Assembly: GCF_029590555.1 (NCBI RefSeq) | Contig: NZ_CP081001.1 | Coordinates: 2,700,001-2,764,000 of the forward strand | Direction: 5' to 3' | Source of the DNA: Sphingobium sp. V4 | Lineage (GTDB): Bacteria; Pseudomonadota; Alphaproteobacteria; Sphingomonadales; Sphingomonadaceae | DNA length: 64,000 nt | Shown: in pieces, positions 22,846 to 31,870 of the stretch | How the letters are laid out: every line of letters begins with the position of its first letter | Numbering within the stretch: the stretch's first letter is position 1 | The notes under the pieces: model-generated | Databases searched by the model: none | What the model saw: only the letters and a program-made list of their open reading frames with translations | Told to the model about the DNA's origin: nothing | Position numbers and translations under genes: made by a program

Positions 22846-25269
22846 TCAGTCGGCCCGCATCGCCTCCGCCACCAGCGCTTCTGCCTCCATCAGCAGCGCA
22901 TCCTCGGCGGCCTGCTGCGCCACCTGCTCCCGGCCGATCAGGATCAGAACCGGCACCGCCAGGGGACTGACCCGGTCCAGCGTTACATGCAGCATGGTCT
23001 GGCTCGCCCGGTCGATCAGGTCGCCGAGCCGCCCCACATCGGTCATCCGCGCGCGCGCGTCCGCCCAGGCGGCCTTGAGCAGCAGATGATCGGGCTGATA
23101 TTTGCGCAGCACGTCATAGATGAGGTCGGTCGAGAAGGTGACCTGCCGTCCGGTCTTGCGCTTGCCCGGATGCTGCCGCTCGATCAGGCCGGAAATCACC
23201 GCCACGTCGCGGAAGGCGCGCTTGAGCAGACTAGACTGTTCGACCCATTCGACAAATTCATGGTCCAGGATGTCGGCGGAAAAGAGGCTTCCGGGGTCGG
23301 TGACGGGCTTCAGCCCATAGACCGCCAGCGCATAGTCGTTGGCGACGAACCCCAGCGGCATCAGCCCCTGCGCGTCCATGCGGCGGGTCAGCAGCATCCC
23401 GAGCGACTGGTGGGCATTCCAGCCCTCGAAACTGTAACAGACCAGATAATGGCGCCCCTCATGCGGAAAGGTCTCGATCAGCAGCTGGCCTGGCTGCGGC
23501 AGGGTGGACCGCAGCTTCTGCATGTCCAGCCATTCACGCACGTCGGGCGGGAAGCGATGCCATTCCTCCGGCTCGGCCAGGAAATGTCGCACCCGCTCGG
23601 CCAGCCGCGTCGACATCGCCATGCGGGTGCCGCCCCAGCTGGGGATGCGCGCCTGCTTCGACGTGGCGCGCACCACCAGATCGGTCGTGTCCATCCGCAC
23701 CACTTCCAGCGCCATGCCGGAGAAGAAGAAACTGTCACCGGGGCGCAAGGTGGCGGCGAACCCCTCCTCCACTGTGCCGAGCTTGCGCCCATTGGCGAAG
23801 CGCACGGCGAGCGCGGGCTGATCGACGATGATGCCGGCGTTGAGGCGATGCTGCTGGATGAAGCGCGGGTGCGACACGCGCCAGAGCATCTGCCCCTCGC
23901 CATCCGGCTCCTGCGTCAGCCGCTTGAACCGGTCATAGGCGCGCAGGGCATAGCCGCCCCCTTCGATGAAGTGCAGGACGGTCTCGAACGCCTCGGCGGT
24001 CAGCGCGCTATAGGGAGTGGCGGACCGCACCTCCGCCAGCAGCTCCTCCGCCCGGAAGGGCCCGGCGCAGGCCAGGCCCATGACATGCTGGGCCAGCACG
24101 TCCAGGCTGCCGGGACGGAAATCGTCGGCATCGCGTTCGCCCGCCTCCACCGCATCGAGCGCGGCGCGCGCTTCCAGATATTCGAAACGGTTGCCCGGAA
24201 TCAGGATCGCTTCCGACGCCATGTCGAGCCGATGGTTGGCGCGACCGATCCGCTGGAGCAGGCGCGAACTGCCCTTTGGCGCGCCCATCTGGATCACGCA
24301 GTCGACATTGCCCCAGTCGACGCCCAGGTCCAGCGACGCGGTCGCCACCAGCGCGCGCAATTTGCCCGCCGCCATCGCGGCTTCGACCTTGCGCCGCGCC
24401 TCGATCGACAGGCTGCCATGGTGGATGCCGATCGGCAGGTTGGCGTCGTTGACCGACCAGAGTTCCTGGAAGATCAGCTCGGCAAGACCGCGCGTGTTAC
24501 AAAAGACCAGAGTCGTCCCGCGCGACTCGATCTCCGCCATCACCTGTCTGGCCGCATATTTGCCCGAATGACCGGACCAGGGGACGCGCCCCTCCGGGAT
24601 CAGGATCGCGACATCGGGGTCAGCGCCGGCCTCGCCCAGCACCGGCGTCACAGCGCCGATATCGCCATCGGGCGCCAGCCAGGCGCGATAGGCGTCGACA
24701 TCGGCGACCGTGGCGGACAGCGCCACCCGGCGCAGCGCCGGGTTGATCGCCTGCAATCGCGCCATGGAAAGGTTCAGCAGGTCGCCCCGCTTCTGCGTCG
24801 CGAAGGCATGGACCTCGTCCACGATCACCGTGCCCAGATTCGCGAACAGCAGCCTCGCATCGGGGTGACTGAGCAGCAGCGACAGCGATTCGGGCGTGGT
24901 GAGCAAAATCTGCGGCGGTCGGACGCGCTGGCGCGCCTTGCGATCGGACGGCGTGTCGCCGGTGCGCGTCTCGACCCGGATCGGCAGCCCCATCTCCTCG
25001 ATGGGCGTAAGCAGGTTGCGGCGCACATCGACCGCGAGCGCCTTGAGCGGCGAAACATATAGCGTGTGCAGGCCGTCGGCCGGATCGCGGATCAGATCGG
25101 CCAGGGTCGGCAGGAATCCCGCCAGCGTCTTGCCCGCCCCGGTCGGCGCCACCAGCAGGGCATGGTCGCCGCGCTGCGCCGCGGCCAGCATCTCCAGTTG
25201 ATGCCGTCGCGGCCGCCAGCCGCGTGCGGCGAACCAGTTTTCGACGATGGCGGGAAGGGAAGCCGACAT
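22846..25269 (-). CDS. Lhr-type ligase-associated DEXH-box helicase
   Basis: An 807-residue superfamily 2 helicase. Walker A (APTGAGKT), the DEVH box (VIVDEVHAFATQKRG), motif III (ALSATVADVD), motifs V-VI (TASLDLGVDWGNVDCVIQ, RLLQRIGRANHR) and the long C-terminal Lhr-like winged-helix/DSHCT-type extension are present. It fits the ligase-associated DNA damage response helicase group, which normally sits with an ATP-dependent DNA ligase, an exonuclease and a phosphoesterase. None of those is in this window, so the gene looks orphaned here. The ATG at 25269 gives MSASLPAIVENWFAARGW, the expected N-terminus. Confidence 0.92.
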   Translation of the reverse strand: MSASLPAIVENWFAARGWRPRRHQLEMLAAAQRGDHALLVAPTGAGKTLAGFLPTLADLIRDPADGLHTLYVSPLKALAVDVRRNLLTPIEEMGLPIRVETRTGDTPSDRKARQRVRPPQILLTTPESLSLLLSHPDARLLFANLGTVIVDEVHAFATQKRGDLLNLSMARLQAINPALRRVALSATVADVDAYRAWLAPDGDIGAVTPVLGEAGADPDVAILIPEGRVPWSGHSGKYAARQVMAEIESRGTTLVFCNTRGLAELIFQELWSVNDANLPIGIHHGSLSIEARRKVEAAMAAGKLRALVATASLDLGVDWGNVDCVIQMGAPKGSSRLLQRIGRANHRLDMASEAILIPGNRFEYLEARAALDAVEAGERDADDFRPGSLDVLAQHVMGLACAGPFRAEELLAEVRSATPYSALTAEAFETVLHFIEGGGYALRAYDRFKRLTQEPDGEGQMLWRVSHPRFIQQHRLNAGIIVDQPALAVRFANGRKLGTVEEGFAATLRPGDSFFFSGMALEVVRMDTTDLVVRATSKQARIPSWGGTRMAMSTRLAERVRHFLAEPEEWHRFPPDVREWLDMQKLRSTLPQPGQLLIETFPHEGRHYLVCYSFEGWNAHQSLGMLLTRRMDAQGLMPLGFVANDYALAVYGLKPVTDPGSLFSADILDHEFVEWVEQSSLLKRAFRDVAVISGLIERQHPGKRKTGRQVTFSTDLIYDVLRKYQPDHLLLKAAWADARARMTDVGRLGDLIDRASQTMLHVTLDRVSPLAVPVLILIGREQVAQQAAEDALLMEAEALVAEAMRAD

Positions 25270-25475
25270 GGCCCCGGATGTAGGGCGCGCCGGCCCGCCT
25301 GTCACGGTCCGCCATGGCCGCTCGTCGCTGCGACCATGGCGACGTATCCCATATCATGATAGCCTGCGCTCAAGCGGCATATGCGCCATGCAACTGACTC
25401 GCGCCGCGCGGTCAGGCACAGGACAGCCAAGGCGCCCTGCCGCGAGGACGCCCGTCCATGAGAGGAAACCGATTC

Positions 25476-25688
25476 ATGACCGAATCATATGGCGAACCTG
25501 CCATGCCGACGATTGTGCCGATGACCCTGTTCGATGCCTGGCTGCTGCCCTTCACCTTCTGGGCCAATTGGTGGAGCTTCTACGAGGAGGCCCTGCACGT
25601 CGCCCATTGCCGTCCTTATCTTCGCGATTCGGGGGCCATCGAAGACGCGCCCCTCCCGATCGAGGATGAACCGGGCTTGGTGGCCTGA
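25476..25688 (+). CDS. Small aromatic-rich protein, unknown function
   Basis: 70 residues from the ATG at 25476, which has GAGGAAA eight bases upstream; ATGs at 25458 and 25503 are alternatives. The centre (about residues 15-45) is strikingly aromatic: LFDAWLLPFTFWANWWSFYEEALHVAHC, with four Trp and several Phe/Tyr. It could be a membrane-interfacial helix. The C-terminus is acidic. No family recognised. Stands alone, upstream of the PLP enzyme gene with a 145-base gap. Confidence 0.6.
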   Translation: MTESYGEPAMPTIVPMTLFDAWLLPFTFWANWWSFYEEALHVAHCRPYLRDSGAIEDAPLPIEDEPGLVA

Positions 25689-25833
25689 TCCGGGCGAGGA
25701 TGAAATCGTCGGAATAATCATATAGCCGGAAGAAATAATCTTGCTCATTCCTCTGGCTCCCTCCCCCGCTCCTGCGTTACAATCCGGCCCATGACAGCGG
25801 CGCTCGAGACGCCGCACCAAGCAGGAGAATGAC

Positions 25834-27159
25834 ATGACCGGCCCGACCGAAGCCGACCTCACCGGCGCGGACGCCCCGCGCAACCGTCGCCGTCCCAAGG
25901 CGCCCATCATGGAAATTGACGGCCGCAAGCTGAAGCCCGCCACCTTGATGATGGGCCATGGCTACGACCCGACCCTGTCGGAAGGATCGCTCAAGCCGCC
26001 CATCTTCCTCACATCCACCTTCGCCTTCGAAAGCGCGGCGGCGGGCAAGCGCCATTTCGAGGGCGTGACCGGCATCCGTCCCGGCGGGGCGGAAGGACTG
26101 GTCTATTCCCGTTTCAACGGTCCCAATCAGGAGATTTGCGAGGATCGGCTCTCGGTGTGGGAGGAGGCGGAGGACGCGCTGCTCTTTTCCAGCGGCATGT
26201 CGGCCATCGCCACCACCCTGCTCGCACTGGTCCAGCCGGGCGATGTCATCGTCCATTCTGCCCCCCTCTACGCCGCGACCGAATCGCTGATCGGCCGCAT
26301 ATTGGGTAAATTCGGGGTGCAATGGCTCGATTTCCCCGCCGGCGCGACCGAGGCGGAGATCGGCGCGGTGATCGAGAAAGCGAGGGGACTGGGCCGGGTC
26401 GCGCTTCTCTATCTGGAGAGCCCGGCCAATCCGACCAATGTTCTGGTCGATCTGGAAGCGGTAGTCGCGCGGCGCAACGCCCTCTTCTCCGGCGAGGCGC
26501 ATGTCCCGCCGATCGCGATCGACAATACTTTCCTCGGCCCGCTGTGGCACAAGCCGATCGCCCATGGCGCCGACCTCGTCATCTACAGCCTGACCAAATA
26601 TGCCGGCGGGCATAGCGATCTGGTCGCGGGCGGTGTGCTGGGGAGCAACGCGCTCATCAACAGCATCCGGCTGATGCGCAACACCATCGGCACCATCCTC
26701 GACCCGCACAGCGCCTGGATGCTGCTCCGCAGCCTCGAAACGCTGGAATTGCGGATGAGCCGGGCGGGCGAGAATGCGGCGAAGGTCTGCGCCTGGCTGA
26801 GGGCCCAGCCGCAGGTGGAGAAAATCGTCTATCTCGGCTTCCCGGAGACGGAGCGGCAGGCCGACATCTACCGCCGCCACTGCACCGGGGCGGGATCGAC
26901 CTTCTCGCTCTATCTGAAGGGCGGCGAGGCGGAAGCCTTCGCCTTTCTCGACGCGCTCAAGATCGCCAAGCTGGCGGTCAGCCTGGGCGGCACCGAAACG
27001 CTGGCCAGCCATCCCGCCGCGATGACCCATCTATCGGTGCCGGCTGAGCGCAAGCAGGCGCTGGCGATCAGCGACAATATGGTCCGCATCTCGATCGGCT
27101 GCGAGGATGCCGACGATCTGATCGCCGATTTCGCCCAGGCGCTGCGGCAGGTCGGATGA
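25834..27159 (+). CDS. Cys/Met metabolism PLP-dependent enzyme (cystathionine gamma-synthase / methionine gamma-lyase family)
   Basis: A 441-residue fold-type I PLP enzyme. The Cys/Met family lysine is in SLTKYAGGHSD, with YSRFNGPNQEICEDRLSVWE and the N-terminal PIFLTSTFAF segment; IDNTFLGPLWHKP carries the cofactor aspartate. It has an unusual 25-30 residue polar N-terminal extension. It may make or break C-S bonds (cystathionine synthesis or methionine/homocysteine cleavage); the sequence does not settle which. GGAGA precedes the ATG. The 2-hydroxyacid dehydrogenase overlaps its stop by four bases, so the two are coupled, possibly for 2-oxo acid handling. Confidence 0.88.
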   Translation: MTGPTEADLTGADAPRNRRRPKAPIMEIDGRKLKPATLMMGHGYDPTLSEGSLKPPIFLTSTFAFESAAAGKRHFEGVTGIRPGGAEGLVYSRFNGPNQEICEDRLSVWEEAEDALLFSSGMSAIATTLLALVQPGDVIVHSAPLYAATESLIGRILGKFGVQWLDFPAGATEAEIGAVIEKARGLGRVALLYLESPANPTNVLVDLEAVVARRNALFSGEAHVPPIAIDNTFLGPLWHKPIAHGADLVIYSLTKYAGGHSDLVAGGVLGSNALINSIRLMRNTIGTILDPHSAWMLLRSLETLELRMSRAGENAAKVCAWLRAQPQVEKIVYLGFPETERQADIYRRHCTGAGSTFSLYLKGGEAEAFAFLDALKIAKLAVSLGGTETLASHPAAMTHLSVPAERKQALAISDNMVRISIGCEDADDLIADFAQALRQVG

Positions 27160-28133
27160 GCGACGCGCATCCGGCCGTCCCGCCCGTCGTCCTGATCGCC
27201 CAGCCGCATCTCGCGCCGCTGCTGGGCGTATTGGCGGCGGACTATGACGTCATGCCGTTGTGGGAGCAGGGCGGGCGCGCCCGGCTTGGCGACGCGGCGG
27301 CGCTGGTGACGGCGGGGGAGTTCCCGCTCGACCCCGCGCTGATCGCGGCGATGCCGCGCCTCGGCCTCATCGCCTGCTTCACCGTGGGCTATGACGGGGT
27401 CGACCTGGATCTCGCCCGGTCGCGTGGCATCGCCGTCACCCATGCGGGCAATGCCAATGCGGAGGATGTCGCAGACCATGCGATCGGGCTGATGCTGGCG
27501 CATCGTCGCTGGATCGTCGAGGGCGACCGGCAACTGCGCGCCGGGCTGTGGACAGCGCAGGCCAAGACGATCACCCGCTCGATGGGCGGTGCCCGGCTGG
27601 GGATCGTGGGCATGGGCGCGATCGGCGTGGCAACGGCGGAGCGGGCGCAGGCGATGAAGATGCGTGTCGGCTGGTGGGGACCGCGGGACAAGCCCGCCCT
27701 CCCCTGGCCGCGCGCGACAAGCCTGATGGCGCTGGCGCAGGACAGCGACATATTGCTGATTGCCGCGCGCGCCGCGGACGACAATCGCGGCATGATTGCG
27801 GCCGCCATCCTCGACGCGCTTGGTCCCTCCGGGCTGCTGGTGAATGTCGCACGCGGGCAACTGGTCGACGAGGCCGCCCTGATCGACGCGCTCAGGGACG
27901 GACGGCTTGGCGGCGCGGCGCTCGACGTGTTCGATCCCGAACCGACCGACCCCGCGCGCTGGGCCGACGTCCCCAATGTCGTGCTGACGCCCCATACCGG
28001 CGGCGCGACCCAGGAAGCGGTCGGGCGCATGGTGCAGATGCTGCAAGCCAATCTCGCCGCTCATTTCGCGGGCGAACCCCTGCCCGCCCCGGTCCGTGAT
28101 CCTGGGCGGTCAGCGGGCCACTCTCTGCCCTAG
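27156..28133 (+). CDS. D-isomer-specific 2-hydroxyacid dehydrogenase
   Basis: A 325-residue NAD(P)-dependent dehydrogenase. The Rossmann motif GIVGMGAIG is at about residues 149-157. The catalytic triad is visible: Arg in VNVARGQLVDE, Glu in LDVFDPEP and His in LTPHTGG. It reduces 2-oxo acids to D-2-hydroxy acids or the reverse (hydroxypyruvate/glyoxylate reductase-like). Its ATG overlaps the stop of the Cys/Met enzyme. Its TAG stop shares a CTAG with the stop of the convergent HAD gene. Confidence 0.92.
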   Translation: MSDAHPAVPPVVLIAQPHLAPLLGVLAADYDVMPLWEQGGRARLGDAAALVTAGEFPLDPALIAAMPRLGLIACFTVGYDGVDLDLARSRGIAVTHAGNANAEDVADHAIGLMLAHRRWIVEGDRQLRAGLWTAQAKTITRSMGGARLGIVGMGAIGVATAERAQAMKMRVGWWGPRDKPALPWPRATSLMALAQDSDILLIAARAADDNRGMIAAAILDALGPSGLLVNVARGQLVDEAALIDALRDGRLGGAALDVFDPEPTDPARWADVPNVVLTPHTGGATQEAVGRMVQMLQANLAAHFAGEPLPAPVRDPGRSAGHSLP

Positions 28134-28807
28134 TTCCAGTCCACCCGCGTCCAGCCCCGCTCCGCCGCCAGCTTCGCCAGCGGCTTGTGCGGGTTGGAGG
28201 CGAAGGGAATGTCGGCGAATTCCAGCATCGGCGCGTCCGACACATGGTCGGAATAGGCGCGGATCTGGGCCTGGCTGCGGTCGATCGCCTCGGCCGCCAT
28301 CCAGGCCTTGATCATCCGCAGCTTGCCCGTGTCGTAACAATTCTCGCCCGCGATCCTGGCGCGGACATAGCGCAGATCCTGGCTCAGATGATCGGTCGCG
28401 ATCACCGCGTCGAAACCCAGCCGCCGCGCGATCGGCTCGACATAGAGGCGGTAGGAGGCGGTCGCCAGCACAAGCCGATAGCCGTCCGCCCGGTCCTTCG
28501 CGATCTGCGCTACCGCGCCCTGCCGCAAATTGGTCGCCACCACCTTGTCGGCATAGCTTTCGATATGCGGCATCAGCTTCGCCCGTTCGACATGATGGCC
28601 GATCATCAGTGCCTGGTTCAGTTCCTTCAACCGCTGGCGCGTAATCAGCTTCACCACATAGGCCAGCATCAGCAGAATGACGCAGGGGAACAGCAACAGC
28701 CGCCACGGAGCCATCCGCCGCGCCACATGCAGAAGGAAACCCGTATAGGTGCCACTGAAGGTCACCGTGCGGTCCATGTCGTAGATCGCCAGCCTGTGCG
28801 TCGTCAT
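28130..28807 (-). CDS. HAD-IB family phosphatase, membrane-associated
   Basis: A 225-residue protein with HAD motif I DMDRTVT at residues 10-16, motif II around LVLATASYRLYV and motif III/IV AYSDHVSDAPML, the pattern of subfamily IB (phosphoserine-phosphatase-like) hydrolases. A hydrophobic segment near residues 35-55 (WRLLLFPCVILLMLAYVV) is inserted in the cap and suggests membrane association, as in HAD enzymes acting on lipid-linked phosphates. Substrate unknown. Divergent from the mla operon, convergent with the dehydrogenase. Confidence 0.85.
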   Translation of the reverse strand: MTTHRLAIYDMDRTVTFSGTYTGFLLHVARRMAPWRLLLFPCVILLMLAYVVKLITRQRLKELNQALMIGHHVERAKLMPHIESYADKVVATNLRQGAVAQIAKDRADGYRLVLATASYRLYVEPIARRLGFDAVIATDHLSQDLRYVRARIAGENCYDTGKLRMIKAWMAAEAIDRSQAQIRAYSDHVSDAPMLEFADIPFASNPHKPLAKLAAERGWTRVDWN

Positions 28808-28905
28808 GCCGTTTCCGAAACTTTTGCCCCAGCTCTTCGTTCTGGCTTGCGGATGGGCCGTTTCGGCTTGCCGTGCAACCGATAATGGACCACTAAACCG
28901 CCTTG

Positions 28906-30015
28906 ATGAACAAAGCCGCCGACCTTGCAGAAGAAAAGCGCGATGGCGGCACGGTAATACGGCTTTCGGGAAACCTGGCCATAGCGTGCCTCCACGACCT
29001 GCCCGATCGGCTCGACGGCCTTCAGGGTCCGGTCAGCGCCATCGACCTGTCCGGGGTCGACCATATCGACACGATCGGCGCCTGGACGGTGCTTCGCACG
29101 GCCAAGCGGCTGGGCGCGGAAGTCACTGGCGCGCATGACGACGCCCGGCGCCTGATCGATACCGTAGGCCAGCTGGACGAGCCGGTGCCGATCCGGCCGG
29201 AGCATGTTCATGCGCTGCGCCGCGTCGTCGGCCAGATCGGCGAAGCGGTCGCCAATTCCGGCGCAACGCTGCTCGGCCTGCTCGGCTTCTTCGGCGCGAC
29301 GCTGGTGGCAAGCTGGAGCCTGATCCGCCATCCCCGCCGTTTCCGGTGGAACGCCGTCATCCAGCGGTTCGAAGTGGTGGGCGTTTCCGCGCTCGGCATC
29401 ATCGGCCTGATGAGCTTCCTGATCGGCATCGTCATCGCCCAGCAGGGATCGGTGCAGCTGCGCCAGTTCGGCATGGAGATGCTGACCATCAACCTGGTCG
29501 GCCGCCTCACCTTCCGCGAACTGGGCGTGCTCATGACCGCGATCATGGTCGCGGGTCGCTCGGGTTCCGCCTTCGCCGCGCAACTGGGCACGATGAAGCT
29601 GACCGAGGAAATCGACGCGATGCGTACTATCGGCGTATCGCCGATGGAAGCGCTGGTGCTCCCGCGCACGCTCGCCGTCGTCGTCATGATGCCGCTGCTC
29701 GGCTTCTACAGCTCGATCGTCGCGATCATCGGTGGCGGCTTCCTGTGCGCCGTGGCGCTGGAGATTCCCCCCATCACCTTCGTCCAGCGGCTGCGCGAAG
29801 TGGTGCCGATCACCGACCTGTGGGTCGGCCTCATCAAGGCGCCGGTGTTCGGCATCATCATCGCCCTGTCGGGCTGCTTCCAGGGTATGCAGGTCAAGGC
29901 GAACGCCGAAGAGGTCGGTATGCGTACCACCGCGGCGGTCGTGCAGGCCATCTTCCTCGTCATCGTCATCGACGCCTTCTTCGCGGTCTTCTTCACCTGG
30001 GTGGGCTGGAACTGA
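28906..30015 (+). CDS. mlaE: MlaE/YrbE-type ABC lipid transporter permease with STAS domain
   Basis: About 369 residues from the ATG at 28906 (a TTG stands just before it). An N-terminal STAS-like domain (residues 10-95, with VIRLSGNLAIACLHDLPDRL and IDLSGVDHIDTIGAWTVL) precedes the MlaE permease. The permease shows the family signatures RELGVLMTAIMVAGRSGSAFAAQLGTMKLTEEIDAM and AEEVGMRTTAAVVQAIF. It forms the inner-membrane part of an Mla/MCE system moving phospholipids between the two membranes. In E. coli the STAS protein is a separate subunit (MlaB); here it is fused. The next gene overlaps the stop by one base. Confidence 0.93.
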   Translation: MNKAADLAEEKRDGGTVIRLSGNLAIACLHDLPDRLDGLQGPVSAIDLSGVDHIDTIGAWTVLRTAKRLGAEVTGAHDDARRLIDTVGQLDEPVPIRPEHVHALRRVVGQIGEAVANSGATLLGLLGFFGATLVASWSLIRHPRRFRWNAVIQRFEVVGVSALGIIGLMSFLIGIVIAQQGSVQLRQFGMEMLTINLVGRLTFRELGVLMTAIMVAGRSGSAFAAQLGTMKLTEEIDAMRTIGVSPMEALVLPRTLAVVVMMPLLGFYSSIVAIIGGGFLCAVALEIPPITFVQRLREVVPITDLWVGLIKAPVFGIIIALSGCFQGMQVKANAEEVGMRTTAAVVQAIFLVIVIDAFFAVFFTWVGWN

Positions 30016-30887
30016 TGAGCGAGGAGGAAATCCAGCAGGCCGAGGAGCGCCGCATCGAGCAAGCGGTGGAAACCGCCGACATCGCCATCAAGGTGCGCGG
30101 CCTGCGAAACAGTTTCGGCGATCAGGTCGTGCACGAACATCTCGACCTGGACGTGCGCAAGGGCGAGATATTGGGCGTGGTCGGCGGATCGGGCACGGGC
30201 AAGTCCGTCCTGATGCGTTCGATCATCGGCCTCCAGACACCGGACGAGGGCGAGGTCTGCGTCTTCGGCGAATCGATGATCGGGCGGCTGGACGACGAGG
30301 CGCTGGCGATCCGCAAGCGCTGGGGCGTGCTGTTCCAGGGCGGCGCGCTCTTTTCCACGCTGACCGTTGCCGAAAATGTCGAGGTGCCGATCCGCGAATA
30401 TTATCCCAATATCGGGCCGCAACTGCGCGACGAGATCGCCGCCTACAAGATCCGCCTCACCGGCCTGCCGACCGAGGCTGGCCCCAAATATCCGTCCGAA
30501 CTGTCGGGCGGCATGAAGAAGCGCGCGGGTCTTGCCCGCGCTCTGGCGCTGGACCCGGACCTTCTGTTCCTGGACGAACCGACGGCCGGCCTCGACCCGA
30601 TCGGCGCGGCCGCCTTCGACGATCAGACCCGCAAGCTGCAACAGACGCTGGGCCTCACCGTGTTCCTCATCACCCACGACCTCGATACGCTCTATTCCAT
30701 CTGCGACCGGGTGGCGGTGCTGGCGGACAGGAAGGTGATCGCGGTCGGCACGATCGAGGAACTGCTGGCCACCGATCATGCGTGGATACAGGAATATTTC
30801 AACGGCCCGCGCGGCCGCGCCGCGACGGCGGCGGTCGAACGCGAAAAGAACAGGGCGGCCGCCGCGTCGCCGGACGGAAGGCGATAG
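30015..30887 (+). CDS. mlaF: MlaF-type ABC lipid transporter ATPase
   Basis: A 290-residue ABC ATPase. Walker A GGSGTGKS, Q-loop (VLFQGGALFSTLT), signature LSGGMKKR, Walker B LLFLDEPTAGLDP and the switch His (LITHDLDTLY) are all present. It has a 25-residue acidic N-terminal extension rich in Glu and a charged Ala-rich tail. The ATG overlaps the mlaE stop (TGATG). It energises MlaE-driven lipid transport from the cytoplasmic side. Confidence 0.95.
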   Translation: MSEEEIQQAEERRIEQAVETADIAIKVRGLRNSFGDQVVHEHLDLDVRKGEILGVVGGSGTGKSVLMRSIIGLQTPDEGEVCVFGESMIGRLDDEALAIRKRWGVLFQGGALFSTLTVAENVEVPIREYYPNIGPQLRDEIAAYKIRLTGLPTEAGPKYPSELSGGMKKRAGLARALALDPDLLFLDEPTAGLDPIGAAAFDDQTRKLQQTLGLTVFLITHDLDTLYSICDRVAVLADRKVIAVGTIEELLATDHAWIQEYFNGPRGRAATAAVEREKNRAAAASPDGRR

Positions 30888-30890
30888 GAT

Positions 30891-31853
30891 ATGGAAACCC
30901 GCTCCAATCATGTGCTGGTCGGCACGGTCACGCTGCTGCTGCTGGCCGCGGTCATGATCGCCGCCTTCTGGTTCTCGCGCCTGTCGCAGGGCGACAACAT
31001 GGAATATGACATCTTCTTCAAACAGTCGGTCAACGGCCTGGCGAAGGGTTCGAGCGTCAACTATGCGGGCGTGCCGTCCGGCCAGGTCGAGAAGATCGAG
31101 CTGTGGAAGCGCGATCCGAGCTTCGTGAAGGTGCGTATTTCCGTCAAGGAGGGCACGCCGGTGCTCCAGGGGACGACCGCCACCATTGCCGGCGTCGGCT
31201 TCACCGGCGTCAGCGAGATCGTGCTGGATGGCGCGGTCAAGGGCGCGCCACCGATCATCTGCCCGGCGGAAAACACCATGGCCGTCTGCCCCGATGGCGT
31301 GCCGGTGATCCCGACCAAGCCCGGCGCGCTGGGCGAACTGCTCAACAACGCCCCCCAGCTGCTGGAACGGCTGTCGACGCTCACGGAACGGCTGACCGAA
31401 CTGCTCAACGACAAGAACCAGCAGTCGATCGCCGGCATCCTCGCCAATGTCGAGCGGGTGTCCGGCGCGCTGGCCGACCGCAGCCCCGAAATCGCCGCCA
31501 CCCTCGCCGAAGCGCGGATCGCGGTGCAGCGGACCGGCGTGGCGGTCGAGCAGATCGGCAAGCTCGCCGCCACCACCGATGCGCTGCTCAACGACGAGGG
31601 CAAGCCGCTGATGGCCGATCTGCGCAAGACCGTGCAGTCGGCGACGCGCAGCATCGACACGCTCGACAAGACGATCGGCGAGGCGCAGCCGGGCGTAAAG
31701 GCGTTCAGCAACCAGACCATGCCCGAAGTGAACCAGTTGGTGCGCGACCTGCGCGAAATGTCGCGCGCCTTCCGCGGGGTCGCCGAAAAGCTGGACCAGC
31801 AGGGCGCCGGGTCGCTGGTCGGATCGCCCAAGCTGCCGGACTACAAGAATTGA
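30891..31853 (+). CDS. mlaD: MlaD-type MCE-domain protein
   Basis: A 320-residue protein with one N-terminal transmembrane anchor (about residues 8-30) and an MCE domain (about 38-120, with FKQSVNGLAKGSSVNYAGVPSGQVEKI and ATIAGVGFTGVSEIVLDG). A long helical C-terminal region (about 140-305) is predicted to form a periplasmic tunnel or needle. It is longer than E. coli MlaD, closer to the Pqi/Yeb or actinobacterial type in tail length. It sits three bases after mlaF and is followed by the auxiliary lipoprotein gene. Confidence 0.93.
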   Translation: METRSNHVLVGTVTLLLLAAVMIAAFWFSRLSQGDNMEYDIFFKQSVNGLAKGSSVNYAGVPSGQVEKIELWKRDPSFVKVRISVKEGTPVLQGTTATIAGVGFTGVSEIVLDGAVKGAPPIICPAENTMAVCPDGVPVIPTKPGALGELLNNAPQLLERLSTLTERLTELLNDKNQQSIAGILANVERVSGALADRSPEIAATLAEARIAVQRTGVAVEQIGKLAATTDALLNDEGKPLMADLRKTVQSATRSIDTLDKTIGEAQPGVKAFSNQTMPEVNQLVRDLREMSRAFRGVAEKLDQQGAGSLVGSPKLPDYKN

Positions 31854-31870
31854 TGAGAAGGATGCGGACC

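Noticed and set aside
22987..25062. 691-codon open frame opposite the helicase
   Set aside because: Shadow of the helicase; no recognisable motif.
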